From NCBI GenBank assembly GCA_028551475.1, contig CM052355.1:26873580-26937579 (forward strand): 64,000 nucleotides of DNA. Direction: 5' to 3'. The DNA comes from Casuarina equisetifolia. Its lineage: Eukaryota > Streptophyta > Magnoliopsida > Fagales > Casuarinaceae. The notes below the pieces were generated by a model. That model searched no databases and had not been told where the DNA came from. It saw only the letters and a list, made by a program, of their open reading frames with translations. Made by a program: the position numbers and the translations under genes. Every line of letters begins with the position of its first letter. The stretch's first letter is position 1. Positions 1-12,187 of this stretch are shown here, one piece after another.

Positions 1-3000
1 ACTCCAAGAGGGAGAGGTACCAAAACCCAGGTGCCATTGCAGAGAAGGGCAGTGCACTCCATAGCCATAGCATCACGCCAGTGGGGTTCCCAAACTGCTT
101 GAGAAAAATAGATGGGTTCGAGGTGTGGGGTGGGGGAGGTAGTGAGGGCGATAGAATGGTCATGGGTTAAGTGACGGCGAGGGATGGTGCCATTCTGAAG
201 GCGAGTCACAAGGCGAAAAGGCTGTGGGGGAGGAGCAGTGGGGCCTAGTGGGGAAGGGAAGAAGGGAGAGTCCGGAAGAGGATCTGAAGGGTCAGAATCA
301 GGGGAAGGGGAAGAGGAGGGGAGGGTAGGGGATAAGATTGGGACCAAAGGTAACACTGGATTAGGGGTAAAGGGGGCAAGGGGGAGGGAAAGAGAGGACT
401 AGGGTGAAACGGGAAGCTCTCCTCATGGAACACGACATCGGCAGTAATATAGATGCGATGGGTAGTGGGGCAATAGCAGCGGTAACCATGGTAATCGGGG
501 GGATAACCAAGGAAGACACAAAGGCTAGAGCGGGGAGCAAGTTTGTAAGGGGCATAAGGACGAAGATAAGGAAAGACGGTACACCCAAAGACGCGAAGAC
601 AAGTAATATCAGGGGGTGGTGAAACAACTTTTGCCACGGGGAGACATTGTGAAGAACAGGGGTGGGAAGGCGATTGATGAGGAAGACAGCAGTTTCAAAG
701 GCAAAGTCCCAAAAATGAGGGGGAATAACGGCTTGGGTCATGAGAGTGAGACCGGTTTCAACGATATGTTAATGTTTGCGTTCAACAACACCATTTTGAA
801 ATGGGGAATAGGGACAGGAGACACATTGATGAATACCGACAGTTTGGAAATAATTGTGAAAGTTCACCAAGAGGAATTCAGGGGCACCATCACATTGGAT
901 GGCCTGAATACGACATTGGAGTTGGTTCTCAACAAATTTATGGAAAGTAGAGAAAATTGCAAGAAATTGGGAACGGCGAAAGAAAGTATAAAGCCATGTA
1001 AAATGAGAAAAGTCATCAATGAAACACACATAATATTTATTTTTATTGATGGACTTAATGGGGGAGGGACCCCAAATACCAAAATGGATGAGTTGAAGGG
1101 GACGACTTGACCTAGACGAAGTAGGGGGGTGGGGGTGGTGATGACTCTTACTAAGAGCACATGCCTTACATAGGGGGGAAGGAAAGGGAGATGTAAGGGA
1201 CATGACTCGAATTCAAAAGACGAATTAAAATTGGTGGAGACGAATGACCCAATTGATGGTGCTAAAGGAGGAGAGGACTGGAACGAGACGCCACAAAAAC
1301 ATGAGGAGACACATCGAAGGACTGGAGACGATAAAGATCACAATCAAGCAATTCGTGGAAGATAATCTGTCTCAAAATATAAAAGATAGCCCAAAAATGA
1401 GTGGTAGAAAAAATAAAATAACAATTATTGTCGGAGGTGAATTGGGAAACAGATAAAAGATTTTTGGTGATAAAAGGAACGACTAAAACATTACGTAATT
1501 TAAAGGAGGGGGTGTAGAGATTACTTGTGTGAGTGATGAGGAGAAAGACTCCATCACCCACTATGAGTTGTTGGGTACTAGTATAGGGAAAGACACTAGA
1601 AAGGGTAGCGGAAGAGTTTGTGACATGGTGGGAGGCCTTCGAGTCAGGGTGCCAAGAGGCAACATTTAGAGCGGAAGGGGAGGGATTAGGGGGCCATAAT
1701 GGCTAAGTGGGGGGGGGGGGGGGGGCAGGGAAGTTGGGTGTAGTGGGCCTGAGGTGGGTAGTAGGAGAGTGGGCCATTGGGATAGGATATATGGGCCTGA
1801 GGTGAATTTTGGTGTTGGGGCGGGCTAAAATTGGGGTTAAAGTGCTCGCGACAGTTTGAGACATGGTGGCCCAGCTTGCGACAAAGATGCCAATAGGGCC
1901 CGTTGCGGCAGTGACCCTTTGAATTAGGCCGCCAGGCCCATGAGGAACTAGGCGGGCTGGGCAGAAGCCCATTTGAGCCAGCTTGGGAGTAATTAGGCCC
2001 GAGGGGCGCGGGCTGGCGTGCAGGGATGTATGTGCTGGACCACGAGCCTAGGTCCGCTAATGCGTGCGGGCTAGACTAGGGGCCTGGATCCATGCGGACG
2101 AATTGGCCTGAGCTCGGGGTCAGGTGACCCGCGTTAGGACCCAAGTATGCTGTGAACGCAACGGGGTTGATCAGCGCAGATCTACAGCTGTTGAAGCGGC
2201 CTTCTTGGGCGAGGATGAGGCCATGGATGGCCTCCCGGGTGAGCTGCTAGGTTTGCTACAAGATAGAGATGGAGGTGGCGAGGCCATCATAGTCGTTGTC
2301 GAGACCGCATAATACATGCGTCAAGTATTCGTCGTCAAAGATTTTCCCTCTAATCACGGCAAGTTGGTCCAGAATCTCGTTCACATCGTGAAGGAATTCA
2401 ATGATTGATTGGGTGCCACGAGTGACGATATGAAGCCAGAGGCAGAGAGCAGAGGAGTTGGGCCAAGGATTGAGCCGTGTATGATCGCGTGAGATGCGAC
2501 CACGCGGCGGCCGAGGACCAAAGATCGGTCAATTAGGTGACAACGGTGTTCGTCAATGTGGCAAGAATCCACCCGAGGGTCGCCTGATCATGGAGGAGCC
2601 ATGATTGGTAGGCGGGGTTGGGAGATTTGGAGCCATTGGGCCTGACAAGAGTTTTGGGCAACGCGGGTTCGCAGTCGTCGAGGATGGGCAGCAGCTATTG
2701 GGATATGAGGAATGAGAGGAGTCGTGTCTTCTAGATGACAAAATTAGTGCCGTCAAAGCGTTCGGTGGCCGTCGGTGCGGGCATCATCAACGATGAAGAG
2801 TGCGCTGGAACTGTTAGGAAAGGCAAGTTAGGGTTAGGGTTTTTCGAATTCAACATGTGGGGAAGGGGGTTTTCCGATGGGGGCATGGGCCGTAAGCTCT
2901 TTTGATACCATGAAAGAATTTACAATTCCGTCGATGGATTGCCAAAAAATCAAGGAAACCCTAATTCACACAAACCCTATTTTCTGGAAAATTTTCATGA

Positions 3001-3280
3001 TAATTTTATTGATTTGATTTGATTAAATACATGAATAATCACATATTATATTTGGTAAGGAATTACGAACAAAATCAAATTAGAAACTTTACAAAACTAT
3101 ATAGAAACTATTTTGGAAACTTTTCTGGTGATAGGCGGTGCGGTTGGTGAGAGCGGCGTAGTAAGTGCAGTTGCACGCGGGAGCGAAGACAATGGCTAAT
3201 GTGGTCGTAGGGCTGACGTGTCACTAGGGCTGACGTGGTGTGCGACGTGGTGGCTGACGTGGCGGCAGACTATTCTAACA
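1..3280 (-). mobile_element. Ty1/copia LTR retrotransposon, partial in window, broken
   Basis: Read on the minus strand, from right to left: an LTR (2911-3280), a primer-binding site complementary to initiator Met tRNA (about 2897-2910), a gag-like part with a degenerate zinc-knuckle region near 1800-1950, a GAG-pre-integrase/integrase core around 600-1200 (recognisable pieces FIDDFSHFTW and QCDGAPEF), and the start of the reverse transcriptase domain at 1-120 (NGTWVLVPLP). The order gag-integrase-RT is that of Ty1/copia, not Ty3. The rest of RT, RNase H and the other LTR lie outside the window. The element is a fossil with several breaks in its reading frame. Its age cannot be judged because the second LTR is not visible. 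A run of about 17 G near 1710-1728 falls inside it. Confidence 0.9.
2911..3280 (-). repeat. 5' LTR of the copia element
   Basis: A 370-bp block that, on the minus strand, begins TGTTAGAATA and ends ATTCTTTCA, so it has the usual TG...CA ends. A Met-tRNA-type primer site (TGGTATCA...GAGC) follows directly inside it, which fixes both the boundary and the orientation. The 5 bp outside its right end (3281-3285, agtag) should be one half of the target-site duplication. The other half is beyond the window. Confidence 0.85.
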
Positions 3281-4407
3281 AGTAGCAAGAAGGTTTTTCT
3301 TTATTTAAAGACTTTAAACTCTGCCAAGGAGCTAGAAATTACATCTTTTGTTGTGGGGTAGAGCCAAAAGAAAGAAATGATTTCTCTTTGCAACATGTTA
3401 AGAATGAAAAAGATTGCTTACTTGATTCAAGTGGACAAACACCAAAGCCACAAATTTCTTTTAGGGGCACATAACAAAAGGGCCATCTTACCGCGACCCC
3501 TTAAATCTTCAAAACCTTTCTAATGTCTTCTAACAGCCGAATCTTGCAATTCGAAACAACGCCCTTACCCAAATCCTTCGGAAACAAGCTTAATACCAAT
3601 TGAGAAGTAGATATAAGCAAGAAATTCATATCAACAATGCAACAAACCAAGAAAATTAGGAAATTCCGCCATCACATAGATATTATCCCTTTTGTAAGCA
3701 GACATAAACACATTAATACCTCTAGTTATGGTGAAATTAGATGCTCTAACATAATGATTTTGTATTTATTTTCTTAAATTTAGTTAGTTAAACTATCATC
3801 TATCATTTGGATTTGTTAGATAGATTCTATGAGTTATTTACCATACAACAAGACAATTAGAGGAATTTTCAAAATCTAAAATGCATGAATTTAAAGGTAT
3901 AAGAATTTAAAGAAACATACAAGAGAAATCCAAAATAGGGGTAATGGAGCTGTAAGGGTAGACATACAACTTGTGTAGTTAAGCATCTAGCTAGAATTCC
4001 ATTTCTTTTGAACCAAGATCCAAATCTAACTCTAAGAGTTGAGATGAATTAATATCAGAAATTTATATGTAGCTTTGATGTGCCCATGTTAATTTTGAAC
4101 AGGCTTTCATGTAAATGAAGGATTCTCCGACAATGCACGGCATTTTAGACTGCTGAAACCATTATATAGAAGTTAAAACACTAAGATTGAATCGGCAGCC
4201 ATGGGAATAAGAGTTATAAATCAAGATATTCAAGTATCATTGCATGTATTTGATGACATGGGAGAATGAGAATTATAGTATTGAAGAAATGTATGTGTCA
4301 AGCCTACGGGTGAGAATCATAATATTGCGGAAAGAATATCATTTTATTAAGCCCATGACATAAGAAGTAGAGTCAATACTCTTATTAACTAATGATATTA
4401 GTGAATC

Positions 4408-4454
<47 letters not shown>

Positions 4455-4470
4455 GAATAATAATAATAAG
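4408..4470. repeat. (AAT)n microsatellite
   Basis: About 21 AAT units with one interruption (aag). The matching place in duplication copy 2 (about 18547-18566) has only about 6 units, so the tract has changed length since the duplication. Confidence 0.95.
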
Positions 4471-4663
4471 TGTTCCACGTCAACTAGAACTACCTTTTAA
4501 ATTCCCTTTATTTGACAATTTGTTAAGAATCATGTTTGTCTTTTTTCTTTTTAAATTTCTCTAATCTAAAATGGAGGATACAATTAACCCGAACCATGAA
4601 AACTAGGCCTTAAGAGAAGAAACCCTAGAAGTTGATACGCTTCTCGAGAATCGTTAGAACGGG

Positions 4664-4726
4664 ATGCCGAGTGAGCCTTCTGGATCCACCCCTTTGGTGA
4701 GTGGTTGTATTCAGCTCTTTGATTGA
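4664..4726 (+). other. Short leader reading frame (20 codons) upstream of CDC48B, copy 1
   Basis: An ATG in the presumed leader opens a 20-codon frame starting MPSEPSGST and ending CIQLFD before TGA. The same frame is intact in duplication copy 2 (18766-18828), where the only difference I see inside it is a silent CCT/CCC change. A donor-like ttg/gtgagt lies inside it, so it may instead be part of a 5' UTR exon. Two copies are too few to show selection. Coding is possible but unproven. Confidence 0.3.
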
Positions 4727-7700
4727 ATTCTATCTATGTTATTAAGAGCTTTGGATTGATGTACTTCTCGGATTCTTTGTAGTGTGTCTCAGAATCGGAC
4801 TGAGGTAGGCGATTCAAGGATGACTTCTTGCTTCTGATGAGAGGGTTCGACTCTGTTACCTACACTCTCTCTCTGCAAGTAATTTAAAACCCAACATGTG
4901 ATAATTTATGGACAAAAACTTTTCTTTGATCAGTTCGTGACTGGTTTACAACAGAAGTTACCTGGATTAGCTTCACTAAATGATCAAAATTTGTTCCTTT
5001 TTCTTGGCAAATAAGGTTCCTTATTCTTACTGTGGCTGCATAAGATAGTTACTGTAATATTTTGTACATGGAAAGCCAGGGAAGCGTAAGCAGCAGTAAC
5101 ATGGAGAAGATCAGGATGCTGTGGAGAGCAAAGGAAGCAATTGCCGGAAATGCCGAAGCTCTACAAGCTCTCAGAGAGCTTATCACTTTCCCTCTCTATT
5201 ACTCTCACGAAGCTCAAAAACTCGGTCTTAAAGTAATAAAACTATCTTTAACTTTGAGTTCATTCCCTGGTAATCTTCTGGTTCTGGTTTTAGGTTCTAA
5301 TTTTTGTCTAGGTGTTGCTTCAAGTGGCCTCGAGGTTTGCTCCTGTACGGTCCCCCGGGCACAGGGAAGGTATGTGTTTCATTTTCCTTGGCTCGGTCTA
5401 CGTTTATTTTCTTCAATATTTTGTGGTGAAATTCGGGAAATCTTTCGTTGTGCTTGCCATTTGAATCTTGATTAATGAACTCGCTTATCCATGAAATCTT
5501 GCTTCGAAGCAATTGGAGTCTTATGGAGAACATGTGCATGCGTGCGTGTATGCTTTCTGTTGAAGCCAATGCGGTCTTAGGAAAGAAGTATTTATGCTCT
5601 AGATGAATCTGCGACATTGGGTATCATTCTTTCATGTGAGTTTCGGGGATCCTTGTAGAGTAAAAGTATCTAGTTAATCCCTGAAAATGCCAATTCAAAA
5701 CGTTGTTGGTTGTGTTTGGCTTTCAAAAATAAAAGAAGAAACTAAAAATGAAGGAGAAAGTTAGTTCTAGTGCATTGTTGAGTTACTATGACGTTACTTT
5801 TACCTTGGTGCTGTCCAAGTGGGGATCGTTTTGTTTAGGGAACAGTAAGGATAGGGTTTACAATTCATTAAGTGTTTTGAATTTAGATTCTCTAATGGCT
5901 TGCCTGATGTCTGTTGGGGTTGGACAATTTGCTTTAAGTTGTCTTGGTAGCTTAAAGGTGTGACGATGTGGTGTCTTGGTTTGGCATGATTGTAATTGAA
6001 GTCATTTAATTGATTTTTATTATGTTTTTATCCTAGACAAGCTTGGTACGTGCAGTTGTTCGTGAATGTGATGCCCATTTAACCATTATCAGGTACTGCA
6101 TCATCTCCTCATTGTGGTGTTGTTTGCTTTGACTTTTGTAGACTGCTGTTTGTAACTTGATGCTGAAACAATTTGTTTTATGATTATTTTATTGATGTTT
6201 CACTGATTTAGGCTTACAATTCTATGAAATTAGTTCTTTTTGATATTTTTCTCATCATTTTTGTAATTTATTTTGTTGTGGGTATGTTCTGCAATCCACA
6301 TTTTGTTCATAAAGCACATGTTGGGGAAAGTGAGAGTGTTCTTCGGGAGGCATTTTCAGAGGCATCCTCCCATTCAATGATGAACAAGCCATCAGTTATA
6401 TTTATTGATGAAATAGATGCACTTTGTCCTCGTTGTGATTCCAGGTACAGAGATTATGTTAAAGAGGACTGTGGTGTATCTTCATCTCATCGTTAAATTC
6501 TTAGGCTTCATAAACATTGCTTCTACTAATACTCGGGTGAAAGAGTAAACATTACGTAGACATTGATGTATTTGACCGTGTTCTAATGACAGGAGGATTT
6601 TCTATTTGCTCTTATTTTCCTTGGATTGGGTTTATAATGTGAGATTGGTGGGGGTGGGCACATAATCTATAAAATATCTGGCTCTAGTGTTTATGGGAGT
6701 TGCAAGATCTGGGCTCTGTTAGGTAGGATTCATTTGAGCTTCCAGGCCTTTGCCTTTTGGAGTCAGAATTAATTTTGTAGATTATTATAGTTCCATTAGG
6801 CTTCTGGTCTTGTATCAACTCATGGTAATGAAATTGTTGATAATGAACAACTAATCTTCTTTTTAATGCAGTGCATTTATTGTAACTATGTTTGATGTGA
6901 TATTGATTAAATTTCTTGTGCGTAAAATCTCAGGTTTTTATCATCCCTTCTGCCTTGCAATGCTCAATTTTTAACCATCTTGTGTGTGGAAATGTGGTTG
7001 ACATTTTTTTACACAACATAGGTATAGTGTCATATGTTATATTATGCTTATGCATAAGGTAATGTGGAACATGCTTGCTGAGCTGTGAACATGTGAGAAT
7101 GAATGATTCACGCTTCAAATGCAGAAGGGAGCAAGATGTTCGTATAACCTCTCAACTTTCTACACTAATGGACTCCAATAAACCTTAACTTCTGCACCAT
7201 AAGTTGTTGTAGTTGGATCCACTAACAGGTTCTTGTCTCTCACATCTTTAGAGTTTCTGCAGCTTTGTTGCCCTACAAAACTTGAATATTATGTGAGTTT
7301 TTCTTGTCTGGTAGATTATAATATGGTGCCAACTTGCAGCTGGAATTTTTGAAATGTATGACTCCAATTTCACAATTTTTTCTTCTCATCTATCTTATTC
7401 CTGTGAATCATTGTGATTGAATGGCATGGAAATGTATAGATGTATATTTCAGTGTCTGAGGGCTTACTAAGGCTTATAAGCCGTTATTTTTTTGTGGTTC
7501 AAATTTCCAGATTTCTTGTGAACACTATCATGCAAAGCTGGCTAATCTTTTACTGAACTTAAGGCTATTGCAATTGTTAATGGCAACCTTGATAACCTTA
7601 CCATAGGTTCAATATCAGCTATTTTTAGTACTTTATAATATTTAATTGATTTGGATCTTGTACTCTTTGGTCAAAACTTTGAATGTATTTTCAATACTTG

Positions 7701-7901
7701 TTACATGTACAAAGAATGGATGCAATTGATCCTGCACTTAGAAGATCTGGGCGTTTTGATGCTGAAATTGAAGTTACTACGCCCACAGAGGAGGAGCGCT
7801 TTCAAATTCTCAAGGTAAGCATGAATCTGTTGAATTACTAAGCATGAAGCATGTCAGCAACCCCCATCAGCCTCTCGTACTGCTGGTCAATGGCATTCGA
7901 G

Positions 7902-7927
7902 ATTATTTATTTATTTATTTATTTATT
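7902..7927. repeat. (TTTA)n tract in CDC48B intron 6
   Basis: About six TTTA units in the intron between 7815 and 8612. A simple repeat with no sign of function. Confidence 0.85.
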
Positions 7928-9321
7928 TTTGATAACATCAGGAAAGGCTTTAATAAAATGATGAAATTCACTTTTGTTTTGTGGTAAAAAATTGATTTAT
8001 CATGTTCCTAAAGTAGAGGTCCTGAACTTCATCATGATTTCATATTTTAAATTTTATGTTAGTTAAAGATTTGCAAATGGAAAGAGAGTCTGAATCCACA
8101 TGTAAGAGATGTTTTATAAGCTACTAGTTATTCAATTAAAGATGCTGCTGCCCATCGACTAAAGTTTTTGAAAAATTGGTAATTTGACTTTGCTGTTAAA
8201 ATACATTTTAGTATGGTCAATTTGGAGCTACTTTCTATTTCAGCCATGCTATTCGAATTTGAGTAATTTCAAATCTGAATTTTAATTGTTTCATATACCA
8301 TTATGGTGTAGTTTTGATTGGCATGTACTTATTGCATGTCAATTTAACCACAATATGTTGATGACGCAAATGATTATGAAAAACAAATTGGTGAAACGGA
8401 TAAATGGATTGTGTTGTTATGTATCTGAAACTTCAAAGTTGCAGTTGCTAAAGTTAGAAGCATTGGGATCAAATTGACAGCAATCCTTAACTTGGATAGT
8501 TGAAATGTGTTTTAGCTCTACCTTTTTGTGCTAGTTTAATTGAATATTTGACAGCTAACCACACTAATATTGGCTTGAGGTTACAAAATAATTTGTATTG
8601 ATTACCCTTCAACTCTACACAAAGAAGGTTCCTTTGGATAATGATGTTGATTTACTGGCTATAGTTGCATCCTGTAATGGCTATGTTGGGGCTGATTTGG
8701 AAGCTTTATGTCGTGAAGCTACCATGTTAGCAGTTAGAAGGTCTTCTGATGCAAATGAAAATGCGCCTGTGCTTAGCTTAACAATGGAAGACTGGAAACA
8801 TGCTAAATTGATTGTCGGCCTAAGCATAACCAGGGGTGTTACCATGGAAATCCCAAGGGTGACTTGGGATGATATTGGAGGATTAAAAGATTTGAAGGTC
8901 TGTAAATTCACATTTTTCATTTAAGGTCTCTTGTAGCATTTTTAGGATATTTGATTTATTGATTTTTTGATGGGCAGAAAAAGCTCCAGCAAGTTGTTGA
9001 GTGGCCTATAAAACATTCTGCTGCATTTTCGAGGCTGGGAATATCTCTAGTACGTGGAATTCTTCTGCATTGGCCTTCAGGATGCTCAAAAACCACCCTT
9101 GCTAAAGCTGCAGCTCATGCCGCCCAAGCTTCTTTTTTTTCCTTGAGGTTCCAACTTTTTCATTGTCGCATCTTAGAAAATAGATTGTAGTTGCATGGAT
9201 AGCTGTAGGGCCTGATTGAATGTTGCATTTTGTTACTTGCTATGATGTGCTTGCCCACATCTAATATGACTTGCTCTAATAAGCCCTTGGGACTGGAAGC
9301 TTTAGTTTTAGTTGTCTGATT

Positions 9322-9417
9322 CATAAATCAAAGGGGTATATAAAAAAGTTATCTATATCACAAAACTATCATAAATCAAAGGGGTATATAAAAAAGTTAT
9401 CTTTATCACAAAACTAT
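9322..9417. repeat. 48-bp tandem duplication in CDC48B intron 8
   Basis: Two adjacent 48-bp units (9322-9369 and 9370-9417) beginning cataaatcaaagg and ending aaaactat differ at a single base (ctatat against ctttat). The near identity means a recent local duplication in already non-coding DNA. Confidence 0.95.
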
Positions 9418-12187
9418 CTTTCGTTTGGTGAATGGGATAGTCAATTAGCTGCATCCTCTGGAGAGATTTGGGATAGAAAACTGTGGGCCAATGAGACCAA
9501 AACAAGACGAGCTAAGAGGGTAAAAGCATCACTTGAATTTATCTAAAGTAGAACTGTCACCTAGCGGCAAATTCCTTCTAGTAATCTAAGGACTTTCCAT
9601 GCGAGGGACAACAATGAAAAGTCAAGCAAAGATACTTTCTTATATATATTAAGGTTCTTCATTATCTTTTGCATTGCTTCTCTTGGCTCTGGTGTCAACA
9701 ATAACATAATCTTCTCCTGAGCTATCTAAAACCTGTCTAAACAGCTAGCATGGTATTAAATTCGTTCTCCTTGAATTTGATTATTTAAAAGCTTTGGTTA
9801 TGTTCTGCAATCCTAGCATTTTGGAGTTGTGATATTGAACTTTGGAGTTCTATGCCTTGAGAATTCATAAAATGCAAATCAGTGGTGTAGAATTGTACTC
9901 AATGTATGTTGGAGAGGGAGAAGCTTTGCTGCGGAATACATTTCAGAGAGCTCGCCTTGCAGCACCAAGCATAATAATTTTTGATGAGGCTGACATTGTT
10001 GCTGGCAAATGGTGAGTATCCTCTGTTTATTTAATCAGCTTTTTTTGTGTGCACTAAGTTGACAGATCTTATATTTTGAGTTGGCATGAAGTTTGGATTC
10101 TTGTTTACTTGATAACCTGGCCGTGAAAGCTTAGGTTTGTCTTTGTTTTGACTTTTGGACTTAGCATGCATGCCTTGATAGTACTATGGTATGTGCAAAT
10201 ATGTGTTCAGGCAACTAATGGCTATGTAATGTGAACCCATTGTTGTTAGAATGCAATATATGGGAGGAGTGATGTGGTTATTAGTATATGTTCCCACAAG
10301 GTTATGCTGTCAATGTTTCTTAATTTCCTCTGAAAGAATTGTCTTTACTGATGATTTTGGAGAGACTTGGAACGGGTATGGAATGAAAATGCTGTAGTTT
10401 ATGTATATTTTTGTATTTTCATAATGCTGAGATCATGTATCATATAGGAAATCATAAAGCTTCTGAAACCTTTCATTCTAAAGGTATGATCCATGCAGTT
10501 CAACTGTTGAGATCACCTAATGAAATCTTTTTTTGAGTATGCATGTGTGTGCTGTTCCTAAAATTCCATACAGAGGCCTGGTGAAATGGATCCTGAAAAA
10601 TTAGTGGTTGAAGTATATTTGTAGGTTCAATAATTCAAAGAACCAGTTTTCTGCTTAGAATGTGAACCATTTTTTACCAGGTTTCTGGTCAGCCTGCCCT
10701 TAATGCTTAGAATTTGAATCATTCTTGTAGTGCATCTTGACCTTAATGTTATTTCGTTTGTTTCCTCTCAGAGGGAGTTTTAGTGTTCAATGTTGCACGT
10801 GTATGATTGCTGTAGTTATAATTCTGTTAAGATATTATGCTAAGGGTGCAATATACTTTTAGATAGGACTTAGACACACGGCTGGCGAACTTGGAACCTT
10901 TTTTCTTCTTTATTTATTTATTTTTTGTCTTAATGGCAGAGGGGGTAGTTCAAGCAGCAACATTTCAGTGGGGGAGAGGCTTCTGTCTACTCTACTGACT
11001 GAAATGGATGGTTTGGAAGAAGCTAAAGTAAGCATTAGATCCCATAATCTACACTCTAGTCCTCTTAAAAAATTTTGTATGAAAGCATGGGGAAAGCTTC
11101 TAGTTTCTTCTTGTCATTGAAGTTTATGCTAATTCCAGTTTTCTTAATTCTGTTTATTTTCTTTTCAAGGGAATTCTTGTTTTAGCTGCCATAAATCGCC
11201 CTCATGCAATTGATGCTGCACTTATGCATCCTGGATGGTTTGATCTGGTAAGAGAGTTTGATCATTATATGCGTTTTCATCAACAGAAACATAATTGCAA
11301 AGTTGGTCTCACATTGCGTAGTGATTTAGCGAACCAAGTTTTCTGCCCCGTTATCTAGTATGTGATAAGTCCTGATTGCTTCAAATTTATGATCTTTCTT
11401 GGTAATCCTTCACGTATGGTCAACCGTTCTTATTCTAGTTCTAAGTTGCCAGGCTTTAGGCAAGGGTCTTAATGACTTCTGTGAGTTGTCTTTTTTCATG
11501 AAATTGTAGGTGCTATATGTACCCCCACCAGATCTAAAAGCTCGGTACAAGATACTCCGTGTACACACTTATAACATGAAAATGGACGACGATGTTAATC
11601 TCAAGAGAATAGCAGAAGAAACCGAACTTTTCACAGGGGCTGAGCTTGAAGGCCTGTGTAGGGAAGCGGGAATTGCAGCTTTGAGGAAAAACATCACTAC
11701 CACCGTTGTGTGTGATCGCCATTTCCAAACAGTCAAGGCTTCTTTAAAACCCGCATTAACTAGGACAGAGATTGATTCCTACTCTTCGTTTATGAAGACC
11801 CCATCTGTGACACCGTCCGAGCAGTTTAAGTCTAGTGTCAAGCATGACGGCAAGCACCAAGAAAAATTGTTGGGTCCATCATTTTCTATGAAAATTGGTG
11901 CTGTAGCACCAATTTCACTTGCTGCTGCTGCTGCTAAATACTCTTTCATATGTACAGATGAAAACCATCACGAACTAGCTTCTACGTGAAGAATGATATA
12001 TTGTCACAATTAGTTTTCTTTTTTCGTTTTCTTTTTTATGATCCCCTTACTCAATTTCACAGGCTTTGTATGTGTTATGAAAGTTTATTTTTTCTTGGCA
12101 ATGTTGAAATTCACAGGATCAAAACGCCCAACCACTCAAGATTGGGAAAGACTTCAAATTCTGGATATTCCCATCCAATATCCGGTG

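Larger units (their letters stand above)
3282..5199 (+). repeat. Segmental duplication, copy 1 (CDC48B upstream region plus exon 1)
   Basis: This block matches 17437-19281 base for base over long runs, with scattered substitutions and small indels. It starts at gtagcaagaagg, 2 bp outside the copia LTR, and ends within CDC48B exon 1 at cctctctat. It contains the AAT microsatellite, a 20-codon leader reading frame and the presumed promoter and 5' leader of CDC48B. Copy 1 holds an extra ~20 bp near 5031-5052 (gtggctgcataagatag region) that copy 2 lacks. Because the match stops inside an exon, this was a DNA-level duplication with a random breakpoint, not a gene duplication. Confidence 0.92.
5068..11989 (+). 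pseudogene. CDC48B: CDC48B-like two-domain AAA ATPase, decayed in place
   Basis: Twelve exons match the plant CDC48B (p97-like, two AAA domains) in order: 5068-5232, 5325-5369 (Walker A1 GPPGTGK), 6037-6092, 6295-6444 (Walker B1 FIDEIDAL), 7125-7228, 7715-7814, 8613-8897, 8978-9147 (D2 Walker A), 9883-10011 (FDEAD), 10940-11027, 11170-11247 and 11510-11989. The family uses ATP to unfold ubiquitinated substrates. This copy looks dead. The acceptors before exons 4 and 7 read AA instead of AG. Exon 5 is 1 nt short and runs into TAA. The exon 9/10 junction codon is TG+A, a stop where the family has Arg. D2 Walker A reads WPSGCSKT where GPPGCSKT is expected, and the D2 Arg pair reads MHPGWF instead of MRPGRF. 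Introns are kept, so it is not a processed copy. The last exon is open for 159 codons, and a truncated transcript remains possible. Confidence 0.9.

Noticed and set aside
6224-6496. Open frame starting MKLVLFDIFLIIF that reads into the CDC48B Walker B exon
   Set aside because: Its first ~25 codons are intron sequence read through. Only the part from 6295 is homologous to CDC48B.
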